64,000 nucleotides of DNA, taken from NCBI GenBank assembly GCA_041879415.1, contig CP090851.1, positions 868,001 through 932,000 of the forward strand, written 5' to 3'. Position 1 is the stretch's first letter. Each line of letters starts with the position of its first letter. Shown here one piece after another: positions 1 to 8,455 of the stretch. The notes beneath the pieces were generated by a model, which searched no databases, was not told the origin of the DNA, and was given only the letters and a program-made list of their open reading frames with translations. The translations under genes and the position numbers were made by a program. This DNA is from Vibrio chagasii (GTDB lineage Bacteria; Pseudomonadota; Gammaproteobacteria; Enterobacterales; Vibrionaceae).

Positions 1-1035
1 AGTGGCGGCACGCAAAGTAATCTAATGGGCTTATTGCTCGCGAGAGACTGGGTTGCTGATAAGCACAACGGTCACTCAATTCAAAAGTTAGGTCTGCCGG
101 AGTATGCGAGCAAGCTTCGTATCTTGTGTTCAAACAAATCTCACTTTACGGTTCAAAAATCTGCGTCACTACTTGGCTTAGGCGAGAGTGCAGTGTGCTG
201 TGTTGAGACAAACGCAAACGGCACCATCAAACCAGATTTATTAGATGCAGAAGTGAAAGCGCTAAAAGCGCAAGGGCTGATTCCTTTTGCGGTAGTTGGC
301 ACGGCAGGTACAACCGACCACGGTGCGATCGATGACCTTGATGCGATTGCAGATATCGCAAGCCAACAGGGCCTTTGGTTCCATGTCGACAGTGCTTACG
401 GTGGCGCGCTTATTTTGAGTAGCCACAAGGCTCGCTTACAAGGCATTGAAAAAGCGGACTCTGTGAGTGTCGATTTCCACAAGCTTTTCTATCAAACAGT
501 CAGCTGCGGCGCGGTGTTGTTGAAAGACAAAGCGAACTTTAAGTACCTACTGCATCACGCAGATTACCTAAACCGTGAACACGATGAACTGCCGAACTTA
601 GTCGACAAGTCTATCGCGACCACCAAGCGTTTTGATGCATTGAAAGTCTTTATGACGATGCAGAGCGTGGGGCCAAAGCAATTAGGCGACATGTACGATC
701 ATCTTCTTGAGCAAACGCTAGAAGTGGCAGACCTGATTCAAAACCAAGCTGACTTGGAGCTGCTCGCGGAGCCGTCATTATCAACAGTGCTGTTCCGATC
801 TACTCCAAATAGCAAGCTGTCAGCAAACGGTGATTTAGATTTAGACAAGCTCAATCAGACACTAAGACTAGAAGCGCTGACTCGTGGCGTTGCGGTACTT
901 GGTGAAACGGTAGTGGATGGTAAAAGCGCGCTTAAATTCACGATCTTGAATCCGTGCTTAAAGACTTCAGATTTCCAATCTCTCATTAACAAAATTCAAA
1001 CTCTAGCTACAGAGCTAGCAGAACAACAAGGATAA
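1..1035 (+). CDS. L-2,4-diaminobutyrate decarboxylase, C-terminal part (partial)
   Basis: This is a group II PLP-dependent decarboxylase whose reading frame is open from base 1, so the gene begins left of the window and only about 344 C-terminal residues are present. The first residues read SGGTQSNLMG, a conserved segment of the family, and the PLP lysine lies in the motif VDFHKLFYQ. In Vibrio the equivalent gene is a fusion of diaminobutyrate aminotransferase and decarboxylase that makes 1,3-diaminopropane for norspermidine. The missing N-terminus prevents confirming the fusion here. The stop lies 8 bp before the next gene, which indicates an operon, and downstream genes of the same pathway support the call. 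Confidence 0.88.
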   Translation, partial: SGGTQSNLMGLLLARDWVADKHNGHSIQKLGLPEYASKLRILCSNKSHFTVQKSASLLGLGESAVCCVETNANGTIKPDLLDAEVKALKAQGLIPFAVVGTAGTTDHGAIDDLDAIADIASQQGLWFHVDSAYGGALILSSHKARLQGIEKADSVSVDFHKLFYQTVSCGAVLLKDKANFKYLLHHADYLNREHDELPNLVDKSIATTKRFDALKVFMTMQSVGPKQLGDMYDHLLEQTLEVADLIQNQADLELLAEPSLSTVLFRSTPNSKLSANGDLDLDKLNQTLRLEALTRGVAVLGETVVDGKSALKFTILNPCLKTSDFQSLINKIQTLATELAEQQG

Positions 1036-1043
1036 TTAATACT

Positions 1044-2294
1044 ATGGCTATTCTACAAATTGGTGCAGGCGGCGTTGGTTGGGTTGTTGCACATAAAGCA
1101 GCACAAAATAACGAAGTACTGGGTGATATCACAATCGCTTCTCGTACCATCGCGAAGTGTGAAAAAATCATCGAATCAATCAAAGGTAAGAACAACCTTA
1201 AAGATTCAACTAAGAAACTAGAAGCTCGCGCAGTAAACGCTGACGATGTTGATGCACTTGTTGCTCTGATTAATGAAGTGAAACCAGATCTAGTCATCAA
1301 CGCTGGTCCTCCTTGGGTAAACATGGCAATCATGGAAGCGTGTTATCAAGCAAAAGTGTCTTACTTAGATACATCGGTAGCGGTTGACCTATGTTCTGAA
1401 GGCCAGCAAGTACCAGAAGCTTACGATTGGCAGTGGGGTTACCGTGAGAAGTTCGCTGAAGCTGGCATCACAGGTATTCTTGGTGCAGGTTTCGATCCAG
1501 GTGTGGTTTCAGTGTTTGCAGCGCACGCGGTAAAGCACCTATTCGATGAGATCGACACGATCGACGTAATGGATGTAAACGCAGGTGACCACGGTAAGAA
1601 GTTTGCGACAAACTTTGACCCAGAAACCAACATGCTTGAGATCCAAGGTGACTCTTTCTACTGGGAAAATGAAGAGTGGAAGCAAGTACCTTGTCACTCT
1701 CGTATGCTTGAGTTTGACTTCCCGAACTGTGGCACTCACAAAGTGTACTCAATGGCGCACGATGAAGTTCGTTCTATGAAAGAGTTCATCCCAGCTAAGC
1801 GAATCGAATTCTGGATGGGCTTTGGTGATAAGTACCTAAACTACTTCAACTGCATGCGTGATATCGGCCTACTAAGTCCAGATCCATTAACATTACACGA
1901 TGGTACTGTGGTTCAGCCTTTGCACGTTCTTAAAGCGCTACTGCCAGATCCAACGTCTCTTGCTCCGGGTTACACAGGCTTAACGTGTATCGGTACTTGG
2001 GTGCAAGGTAAGAAAGATGGTAAAGAGCGCAGTGTGTTTATCTACAATAACGCCGATCATGAAGTTGCTTACGCAGATGTAGAACACCAAGCGATCTCTT
2101 ACACTACAGGTGTTCCGGCAATTACCGCTGCACTTCAGTTCTTCCGTGGCGAATGGGCTGATAAAGGTGTATTCAACATGGAACAGCTGAACCCAGACCC
2201 GTTCCTAGCAACCATGCCTGAAATTGGTCTAGATTGGCATGTTCAAGAGCTAGAGCCGAGGCAGGGTCTACCTCTAATCCATACTTTGAAGTAA
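1044..2294 (+). CDS. carboxynorspermidine dehydrogenase (saccharopine dehydrogenase family)
   Basis: The 416-residue protein starts with a Rossmann fold, with the nucleotide motif GAGGVGWVVAHKAA at residues 7-20, and continues as a saccharopine dehydrogenase-like enzyme. In the Vibrio pathway it condenses 1,3-diaminopropane with aspartate semialdehyde and reduces the product with NADPH to carboxynorspermidine. The ATG at 1044 is preceded by AAGGA inside the end of the upstream gene. Its position between the diaminobutyrate decarboxylase and nspC makes this role far more likely than lysine metabolism. It is a cytosolic enzyme. Confidence 0.92.
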   Translation: MAILQIGAGGVGWVVAHKAAQNNEVLGDITIASRTIAKCEKIIESIKGKNNLKDSTKKLEARAVNADDVDALVALINEVKPDLVINAGPPWVNMAIMEACYQAKVSYLDTSVAVDLCSEGQQVPEAYDWQWGYREKFAEAGITGILGAGFDPGVVSVFAAHAVKHLFDEIDTIDVMDVNAGDHGKKFATNFDPETNMLEIQGDSFYWENEEWKQVPCHSRMLEFDFPNCGTHKVYSMAHDEVRSMKEFIPAKRIEFWMGFGDKYLNYFNCMRDIGLLSPDPLTLHDGTVVQPLHVLKALLPDPTSLAPGYTGLTCIGTWVQGKKDGKERSVFIYNNADHEVAYADVEHQAISYTTGVPAITAALQFFRGEWADKGVFNMEQLNPDPFLATMPEIGLDWHVQELEPRQGLPLIHTLK

Positions 2295-2302
2295 TTCTGG
2301 CT

Positions 2303-2444
2303 CTTTGCCCTCGTTGCGTTGTCCATCGTGCTCATTTACATTCGTAAACTCCGCGCGATGTCCTAGCTACAAGGGCAAAGTTCTGCGAATTCGCTCGGAA
2401 TGACAACAACGTATAATGATAAGCCGGTGCATCCGCGTCGGCTT
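2303..2444. repeat. palindromic intergenic sequence before nspC
   Basis: The 200-bp gap between the dehydrogenase and nspC holds a wide inverted repeat, CTTTGCCCT at 2303-2311 and AGGGCAAAG at 2372-2380. A compact hairpin follows, AAGCCG at 2421-2426 paired with CGGCTT at 2439-2444, ending in TTTGTT. The second hairpin could weaken read-through into nspC. The whole stretch resembles short interspersed palindromes of Vibrio genomes, but copy number cannot be judged from this window. Confidence 0.4.
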
Positions 2445-2494
2445 TGTTCGATTATCATGTGTCTTCGTGAACTCGAGGGCTGCAAGGTATTAAC

Positions 2495-3628
2495 ATGCAA
2501 AACAACGAACTAAAAACGCCTTACTTCATGATCAACGAAGATAAGTTGATCGCGAACTTAGAGAAAGCTAAGCAGCTGAAAGACATTTCAGGTGTGAAGT
2601 TAGTACTGGCACTTAAGTGCTTCTCTACATGGGGTGTGTTTGACATCATTAAGCCTTATTTGGACGGCACGACAAGCTCTGGCCCATACGAAGTAAAGCT
2701 TGGTCACGAAACGTTTGGCGGTGAGACGCACGCATACAGTGTGGGTTACAGCGAAGATGACGTGAGAGAAGTGGCTGACATCTGCGATAAGATGATCTTC
2801 AACTCGCAAAGCCAACTGGCCGCTTACCGTCATATCGTTGAAGGCAAGGCGTCGTTGGGCCTACGTCTAAACCCTGGTGTGAGCTACGCAGGGCAAGATC
2901 TAGCAAACCCTGCGCGTCAGTTTTCCCGTTTAGGTGTTCAAGCGGATCATATCAAGCCTGAGGTTTTTGAAGATATTGACGGTGTTATGTTCCACATGAA
3001 CTGTGAGAATAAAGACGTTGATGCTTTCATTGGTCTGCTTGATTCAATCTCTGAGCAGTTTGGTGAGCACCTAGATAAGTTAGATTGGGTGAGCATGGGC
3101 GGTGGCGTATTCTTCACTTGGCCGGGCTACGATATTGAGAAGCTTGGCCTTGCGCTAAAAGCCTTCTCTGAAAAGCACGGCGTGCAAATGTACCTCGAGC
3201 CGGGAGAAGCGATCATCACCAAAACAACGGATTTAGTTGTGACTGTGGTTGATATTGTTGAGAACGTGAAGAAAACGGCGATTGTGGATTCTGCAACCGA
3301 AGCACATCGACTTGATACGCTTATCTACAATGAACCAGCATCGGTATTAGAAGCGTCTGAAAACGGCAGTCATGATTATGTGATTGGTTCATGTTCATGT
3401 TTGGCGGGTGATCAGTTCTGCGAGGCGAGCTTTGATGAGCCACTACAGATTGGTCAAAAACTTCACTTGTTGGACAGCGCAGGTTACACCATGGTGAAGC
3501 TAAACTGGTTCAACGGCCTGAAGATGCCATCAATCTACTGTGAGCGCAGCAATGGCGAAGTACAAAAGCTGAATGAGTTTGGCTATCAAGACTTTAAACG
3601 CTCATTGTCACAGTGGTCAGTGAAGTAA
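2495..3628 (+). CDS. nspC: carboxynorspermidine decarboxylase
   Basis: This 377-residue enzyme is a PLP-dependent, alanine-racemase-fold decarboxylase (DAP/ornithine decarboxylase family) that turns carboxynorspermidine into norspermidine, the last pathway step. The PLP lysine sits in [10 protein letters not shown] near residue 42. A glycine-rich phosphate-binding segment, [14 protein letters not shown], lies near residues 205-218, and the GSCSCLAGD motif supplies the substrate-binding cysteine region. The start is supported by AAGG upstream of the ATG at 2495. It is the third pathway gene in the cluster but is separated from the second by 200 bp of structured DNA, so it may have extra control. 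In V. cholerae this pathway affects biofilm formation. Confidence 0.95.
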   Translation: MQNNELKTPYFMINEDKLIANLEKAKQLKDISGVKLVLALKCFSTWGVFDIIKPYLDGTTSSGPYEVKLGHETFGGETHAYSVGYSEDDVREVADICDKMIFNSQSQLAAYRHIVEGKASLGLRLNPGVSYAGQDLANPARQFSRLGVQADHIKPEVFEDIDGVMFHMNCENKDVDAFIGLLDSISEQFGEHLDKLDWVSMGGGVFFTWPGYDIEKLGLALKAFSEKHGVQMYLEPGEAIITKTTDLVVTVVDIVENVKKTAIVDSATEAHRLDTLIYNEPASVLEASENGSHDYVIGSCSCLAGDQFCEASFDEPLQIGQKLHLLDSAGYTMVKLNWFNGLKMPSIYCERSNGEVQKLNEFGYQDFKRSLSQWSVK

Positions 3629-3648
3629 TTGAGTCGCAGGTTTAGAAA

Positions 3649-3676
3649 AAAAGAGCAGCCAGGTGCTGCTCTTTTT
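3649..3676 (+). terminator. intrinsic terminator after nspC
   Basis: A perfect AAGAGCAGC/GCTGCTCTT stem with a short loop is followed by a T-run, 20 bp after the nspC stop. The flanking A-run means it can also act for the minus-strand gene ending at 3725. Confidence 0.85.
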
Positions 3677-3724
3677 ATTGTTAGGGAGTCATGAATAGCA
3701 ATAGTAACCACTCACTGCTACTGG

Positions 3725-4237
3725 CTAGTTCTCAACCATTACTCGAGTATCTTCACTGAGAGTTTCTAGCTCATTGACCACGTCATCGATTTGCACTTCA
3801 ATTGGTAGCTTCACCGCGATCTTAGAAGTGAATAGGCTTGAACTGACACCACCACCACCGGCAATAAATACACGTTGGCAATCCATATCGAGAATATTGA
3901 TACCTTGTCTATCGAGCACGTGAGTGACTTCATTAACGATACCGGCGCGATCGTTAGAATCGAGTCTCAGATGGTGAATGGTATCTTGAACATTATGTGC
4001 ATGGTCTGAATCAACGAATTGAACAATCAGATCTGGGTTAGCACTGAATGCCTCTTTAACAATCGATTCATTGATAGCTGGAAGCTGAACCTTGAGCACA
4101 CCTGCTACTTGGTCTTCAATAAAATTCACTTTACTGATGAGCCACTTGCCGTCGTTTTCATGAGTCACCGCAGCGAGTTGCTTGATCGTCGCTGGTGACG
4201 CTTTTCCGATAAAGTTTACGATAAATGTAGTGTTCAT
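3725..4237 (-). CDS. ACT-domain protein, GcvR-like regulator
   Basis: The protein is about 170 residues with two tandem ACT-like folds, the second around LRLDSNDRAGIVNEVTHVLDRQGIN. This matches the glycine cleavage repressor GcvR group, which acts by protein-protein contact rather than by binding DNA. I prefer the ATG at 4237 because GGGGG lies just upstream; an in-frame TTG at 4249 would add four residues but has no better ribosome site. It is transcribed alone. An A-GGGG stretch (IAGGGGVSSS) interrupts the second domain. A role in amino-acid-responsive control is inferred from the fold only. Confidence 0.75.
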   Translation of the reverse strand: MNTTFIVNFIGKASPATIKQLAAVTHENDGKWLISKVNFIEDQVAGVLKVQLPAINESIVKEAFSANPDLIVQFVDSDHAHNVQDTIHHLRLDSNDRAGIVNEVTHVLDRQGINILDMDCQRVFIAGGGGVSSSLFTSKIAVKLPIEVQIDDVVNELETLSEDTRVMVEN

Positions 4238-4401
4238 ATCAGCCCCCAAAGTCTCAATTAATCATTGCTAATTAAATGTTTGATATTAAGCGATAAAGTT
4301 CTTTAATTTCAGTGTAGAAGTTTACATCGAACAATGTTTGACCTGCGTCAATTTTTGAAACTAAGCTGCGTCGCAAAAAAAGAGAATGAAGAGTAGGGCA
4401 C

Positions 4402-4429
4402 AAAAAAAGCGGCTTATGAGCCGCTTTTT
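4402..4429. terminator. intrinsic terminator, likely for the DUF3943 gene
   Basis: The sequence AAAAAGCGGCT-TATG-AGCCGCTTTTT is a symmetric hairpin flanked by A and T runs, so it can stop transcription from either strand. It lies 42 bp beyond the stop of the minus-strand gene at 4472. Confidence 0.8.
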
Positions 4430-4471
4430 AGAAAAGTTTTGGTTATTACCGAAAGCAATCAGGTTGTTGTA

Positions 4472-5380
4472 TTAGAAGGTTACTTTAAAGTTCATACCAA
4501 CAAACTGAGAATCGTATGGCGCGCCAGCATCGTAAGCGAATTTCGCGGCATCTTGGTTATCCCACCAAGGGTTAGTGTTCAGGTTAACTTCTGCGTCACC
4601 ACCCCATGCATCGCTAACCCAGTAATGGATATGACCAACAGGGTTTAGGAAGAATAGAGAAACGTCACCCATGGTTTGAGAGCCCATCACTTCACCACCT
4701 GAAGCAATTATGTCTTGCTCGGTTTCTAGCATTATTTCACCCACAACCGCACCAAAGAAAGGTGTGATGAAAAGGTCTTGCCATGAAGGCACTTCAGCAA
4801 ATGCTTCTACACCGTATTCCCAGAAGAATGTCGACATCGTCCAAGAGTACATGAAAGATTCAAACTCGTTGTAACCTGCGTGACGTGCAGCTGTGTAGTA
4901 AACACCACCAAAGTAAGGGTGCATTACATAGTTTAGGAAGTGTTCGTCACGGTCCCACACTGGGCCTTCAGATACGTTATCTTTCCACTTTTGACCTAGC
5001 TTACTTAAGTCACGTTGGTCGTCGTCCCATTTAGTGATACTTTCAGGTAAGAAGGTCATTAAACCAACGGTCGCCACACTTAAGCCAAGAATGGTGTAAG
5101 TTTGACCCATTAGGTAATCCCAATCTTTCTCTTCACTGACCAAAAGGTGTTTTGGTTGTTGGATTGAGAAATCATACTCTTCGCTAGATTCGCTCAGTGC
5201 GTAATTGGTACTAGGCTTGTAGGTGTACAAGCTATCATTTACACAGTAATCTTGAGCACATTCATCCGAATAAGAAAGGTTGATTGGCTGGTCGAAGTCG
5301 TATTGGCTTGCAACCGAGTTAACTGACATTAGCATTGAAAATGCAGCAGTAACCTTTGCTAGTAACGGTGATTTGGCCAC
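4472..5380 (-). CDS. DUF3943 domain-containing exported protein
   Basis: The protein is about 302 residues with an N-terminal signal peptide-like stretch (AKVTAAFSMLMSVNSVAS). Its DUF3943-type core contains HPYFGGVYYTAARHAGY, SFMYSWTMSTFFWEYG and a GEIMLE segment. Members are envelope proteins of unknown function. A GTG at 5380 is my preferred start because GGAG lies six bases upstream and it leaves a short basic N-terminus; an ATG at 5392 in the same frame is the alternative. It is monocistronic with a terminator behind it. The residues conserved around HPYFGG suggest a membrane-associated fold, but no reaction can be assigned. Confidence 0.8.
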   Translation of the reverse strand: MAKSPLLAKVTAAFSMLMSVNSVASQYDFDQPINLSYSDECAQDYCVNDSLYTYKPSTNYALSESSEEYDFSIQQPKHLLVSEEKDWDYLMGQTYTILGLSVATVGLMTFLPESITKWDDDQRDLSKLGQKWKDNVSEGPVWDRDEHFLNYVMHPYFGGVYYTAARHAGYNEFESFMYSWTMSTFFWEYGVEAFAEVPSWQDLFITPFFGAVVGEIMLETEQDIIASGGEVMGSQTMGDVSLFFLNPVGHIHYWVSDAWGGDAEVNLNTNPWWDNQDAAKFAYDAGAPYDSQFVGMNFKVTF

Positions 5381-5590
5381 AAGGGTCTCCATGAGAAAGT
5401 TTCGAATTGATCAGGGTCACAATTATCCATTAAATGCCTGATATAGGGAACTAATAATTTATCGCTTTTCCTAAGAAAACCTTAGATTTAACATTATTAA
5501 TATTTGTTAAAAAGCAAAATAGCTCAAACTCAAACATAGACCAGTTTGTAGATAATGCAGCGTCTTTTTATGACTACAAGGGATAGAAAC

Positions 5591-6829
5591 ATGACGAAAA
5601 TCGCAATGTTAAGCACAGGTGAAGAAGTTCTTCACGGAGACATTGTAGACACGAACGCGGCTTGGATGTCAGCTGAGTTTTACCAACATGGTTTTGCTTT
5701 GGCTAAACGCTCCACTGTTGGTGACCAAATGAATGCCTTAGTCGAAGAGTTGTTGATGCTGAGCTTTAACTACGATGTGGTTATCGTGAATGGTGGATTA
5801 GGCCCGACTACCGATGATATGAGCGCGGCGGCTGCTGCGGCGGCGTCAGAGCAGAAACTAGTCATGTTTCCTGAATGGCTAAAGCGTATGGAAGAGATGT
5901 TTTCTGGACGTGGCATGCCGATGCCAGACAGCAACCTAAAGCAAGCTTTGCTGCCAGCGAGCTCAGAAATCGTCGATAACCCTGTTGGTACTGCATGTGG
6001 CTTCAAGCTGAAGATTAACGATGCGACTTTCTATTTCACACCGGGCGTACCGAGTGAGTTTAAGCGCATGGTGAGCTTTGAAATCATCCCTGATCTTGCT
6101 CGCACTTATCCTCAAGTAGTCGCGTCTGAATGCAGCCGTTTGTTTACCTTTGGTTTATCCGAGTCTGGTATTTCTGATGTGTTAGACCAATTGAAACTGC
6201 CTGAAGGTTATGAACTGGGCTATCGCTCTTACCTTCCGTTTATTGAAGTGAAACTGTTTGGGCCTAAGTCGGATTTAGAAACTCGCGTTAAGCTACTGCA
6301 AATGGTGTACAAGCTGCTAGAGAGCAACGTTGTCAGTGTTGATGAGCCTATGATCGACCATATCGGTCATATTATGGCGGATAAAAAGAAAACCTTGTCG
6401 GTATCGGAAGTATCAACCAAAGGTGCACTTTCGGCTTGGCTACAATCGAATGAACAAGTTGAAGATTGCTTCGGTCACTCTTGGGTAATGGCAGAGCCAA
6501 AAGAGAGCGAGCTTGAAAAGAACGACCCACTAGCCGCAACGTTTGCTCTGGCTGGCGCGACAAGAGAAAAGTGCGGCACTGAGTTAGCCTTAGTCACGGG
6601 TAAGTTAGAGGGTAATACCTTTAGTGTTGCTTTATCGAGCGAAGCGGGTGAGTGGGGGCAAGTGCTGGAGTTTTACCGCCAATATAAGCGCGAAGATGCA
6701 CGCACTATCATCAAAACGGTCGCTGCGGACATGCTAAGAAGACATCTAGACAATAAACCTATGTTTGGTGATTACTCGTCAGTAAAACGCGTGAAGGATA
6801 TGTTTATCCCTTCAGCGATCATCAAGTAA
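5591..6829 (+). CDS. CinA-family protein, nicotinamide-nucleotide amidase-related
   Basis: The protein is 412 residues from the ATG at 5591, which follows AAGGG at good spacing; an earlier in-frame ATG at 5555 lacks a ribosome site. The N-terminal half is a molybdopterin-binding-like (MoaB/Mog) domain with IAMLSTGEEVLHGDIVDTNA and VNGGLGPTTDDMS. The C-terminal third is a diverged CinA amidase domain. Related full-length proteins hydrolyse ADP-ribose or deamidate NMN, and the E. coli YfaY type matches best in length. The catalytic Ser/Lys of the amidase half is not obvious, so activity of that half is uncertain. Confidence 0.85.
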   Translation: MTKIAMLSTGEEVLHGDIVDTNAAWMSAEFYQHGFALAKRSTVGDQMNALVEELLMLSFNYDVVIVNGGLGPTTDDMSAAAAAAASEQKLVMFPEWLKRMEEMFSGRGMPMPDSNLKQALLPASSEIVDNPVGTACGFKLKINDATFYFTPGVPSEFKRMVSFEIIPDLARTYPQVVASECSRLFTFGLSESGISDVLDQLKLPEGYELGYRSYLPFIEVKLFGPKSDLETRVKLLQMVYKLLESNVVSVDEPMIDHIGHIMADKKKTLSVSEVSTKGALSAWLQSNEQVEDCFGHSWVMAEPKESELEKNDPLAATFALAGATREKCGTELALVTGKLEGNTFSVALSSEAGEWGQVLEFYRQYKREDARTIIKTVAADMLRRHLDNKPMFGDYSSVKRVKDMFIPSAIIK

Positions 6830-6899
6830 GCCGCTTTTGTCACTAACCAAGTTCTCTTGAGCTAAGGCCTCTTGAACTAAGGTTAAGACAGAGCAAATA

Positions 6900-6934
6900 A
6901 AAAGGCCCAACATCTAAATAGGTGTTGGGCCTTT
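6900..6934. terminator. bidirectional terminator between cinA-like gene and dmsC
   Basis: A 14-bp stem, AAAGGCCCAACATC against GGTGTTGGGCCTTT, has an A-rich left flank. Read on the minus strand it ends in TTTTTATTT, a strong terminator for dmsABC; on the plus strand it closes the CinA-family gene. Confidence 0.85.
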
Positions 6935-6976
6935 AGTTTATCTAGCCTTCTAGATAACCAAGTAAGGAGTCTGTGA

Positions 6977-7822
6977 TTACAAACCGCTTGTCATATGTAG
7001 GCTGTAGAACAAGCCACGGCCGATTAACTCTGACGCTAAGAACAGCACCAATGCTAGTCCTAGATTTACTGGATTCACTTTTGCTTTGTTGAGCATAGGT
7101 AGAATCCAAATCAGTAAGCTTGCCATTAGCAATGCAACTTGAAGAATCACATAGCTGCCTAGACCATCAACCAACTCTGAAGCTTTTGCTACAGAAGTTT
7201 GGATGTCACCGATTAAGTTCAGTTTTCCGACAGTCACAAGCAAGCTGATCGCAACAGCAATTACAGCCAGCATCGTGATGTTACGGTCAACCGTAAAGCG
7301 ACTGTCGTTTGCAAATACAATCACGAACTGAGATAGCAGCAAGCCACCCACAACCATGGTCATGATGAAGCTCAGTGGTGTGTAGATGTTGTCCCACGTA
7401 GGTACTGTGTTGATCATGTATACGTTGATCATCGCGTACATAAAGATAACACCCAGCACCATAGCGCCAACCATCAGTGCTTTTTGGATAGCAAGGCCAC
7501 CTTTCTTAACCACAGACAGTAGCCATTGCAGGCCGCCAACGGCGAAGAATGCCGCACCGAAGAACACTTCGTTAGACAACCAAGCCGAACCTAGCTGGTT
7601 AAAGGCATTAAACGCGCGCAGTGGAGAGCCCAGGTGTGTTGTCGAGAACATAAAACCAAGACCCATTAATGCCCATAGAATGAACATTGGAATCTTGTAG
7701 CTGTTTAGTTTCTCTTCGTCATGACTAAGTACCAGTGCACGTGCGCCAATAAGCAGGTAGCCACCGACAGCCGTTTGAGCTAATACCGTAAAGAAGATCA
7801 AAGACCACTCATGAAAAATCAT
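6977..7822 (-). CDS. dmsC: anaerobic DMSO reductase membrane anchor subunit DmsC
   Basis: The 281-residue protein has about eight hydrophobic helices and matches the DmsC family from its first residues (MIFHEWSLIFFTVLAQTAVGG). It anchors DmsAB in the inner membrane and oxidises menaquinol to feed electrons to the Fe-S subunit. The ATG at 7822 is preceded by a nearly perfect AAGGAGGTG inside the end of dmsB, with only one base between the two genes, so translation is probably coupled. It is the last gene of the operon, ahead of a strong terminator. Confidence 0.94.
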   Translation of the reverse strand: MIFHEWSLIFFTVLAQTAVGGYLLIGARALVLSHDEEKLNSYKIPMFILWALMGLGFMFSTTHLGSPLRAFNAFNQLGSAWLSNEVFFGAAFFAVGGLQWLLSVVKKGGLAIQKALMVGAMVLGVIFMYAMINVYMINTVPTWDNIYTPLSFIMTMVVGGLLLSQFVIVFANDSRFTVDRNITMLAVIAVAISLLVTVGKLNLIGDIQTSVAKASELVDGLGSYVILQVALLMASLLIWILPMLNKAKVNPVNLGLALVLFLASELIGRGLFYSLHMTSGL

Positions 7823-7823
7823 C

Positions 7824-8444
7824 TTACACCTCCTTAGGGTTTGCTAGGTGACCACTGGTATCGCCAGTCGGCTTCGCGTTTTTGTTCAGCTTAATCACGA
7901 TGTTTGGCAAGGTTTCGGTAGAAGATGGAAGCGGCGCAACATCAGCACCAGAACCGTACTTCTCGCGAAGTGTATTGATTTCGCCAAACTCCAATGCACG
8001 AAGTGGGCAAGACTCAACACAGATAGGTTGTTTGCCTTCAGAGACACGTTGGTAGCAGCCATCGCATTTGGTCATGTGACCTTTCTTAGCATTGTATTGT
8101 GGTGCGCCGTAAGGGCACGCATTGCTACAGTGCTGACAACCGATACACACACTTTCATCAACCACAACCAAACCGTCTTCATCGCGTTTATGCATTGCGC
8201 CTGAAGGACACACTTTCACACACGCAGGGTTAGTACAGTGGTTACAAGCGATAGACAGGTAGTAAGAAAAGACATCTTTCTGAACCCAGGTATCGCCATC
8301 TTGAGTGAAGCCACCGCCCGCGTACTCATAGACGCGACGGTAGTTCGTTTTGATGTCGAGATCGTTATAATCTTTACAAGCAAGCTGACAGGTTTTACAA
8401 CCCGTGCATTTACTTGAATCAATGTAAAAGCCGTATTGTTTCAT
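7824..8444 (-). CDS. dmsB: anaerobic DMSO reductase iron-sulfur subunit DmsB
   Basis: The 206-residue protein carries four [4Fe-4S] ferredoxin motifs, beginning CTGCKTCQLACKD near residue 17, then CNHCTNPACVKVCPSG, CIGCQHCSNACPYG and a C-terminal CDGCYQ...CVESCP set. Clusters relay electrons from DmsC to the molybdenum centre in DmsA. It has no signal peptide of its own, consistent with hitch-hiking export with DmsA through the Tat system. It lies 11 bp after dmsA and one base before dmsC. Confidence 0.96.
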   Translation of the reverse strand: MKQYGFYIDSSKCTGCKTCQLACKDYNDLDIKTNYRRVYEYAGGGFTQDGDTWVQKDVFSYYLSIACNHCTNPACVKVCPSGAMHKRDEDGLVVVDESVCIGCQHCSNACPYGAPQYNAKKGHMTKCDGCYQRVSEGKQPICVESCPLRALEFGEINTLREKYGSGADVAPLPSSTETLPNIVIKLNKNAKPTGDTSGHLANPKEV

Positions 8445-8455
8445 TCCAACCTACC

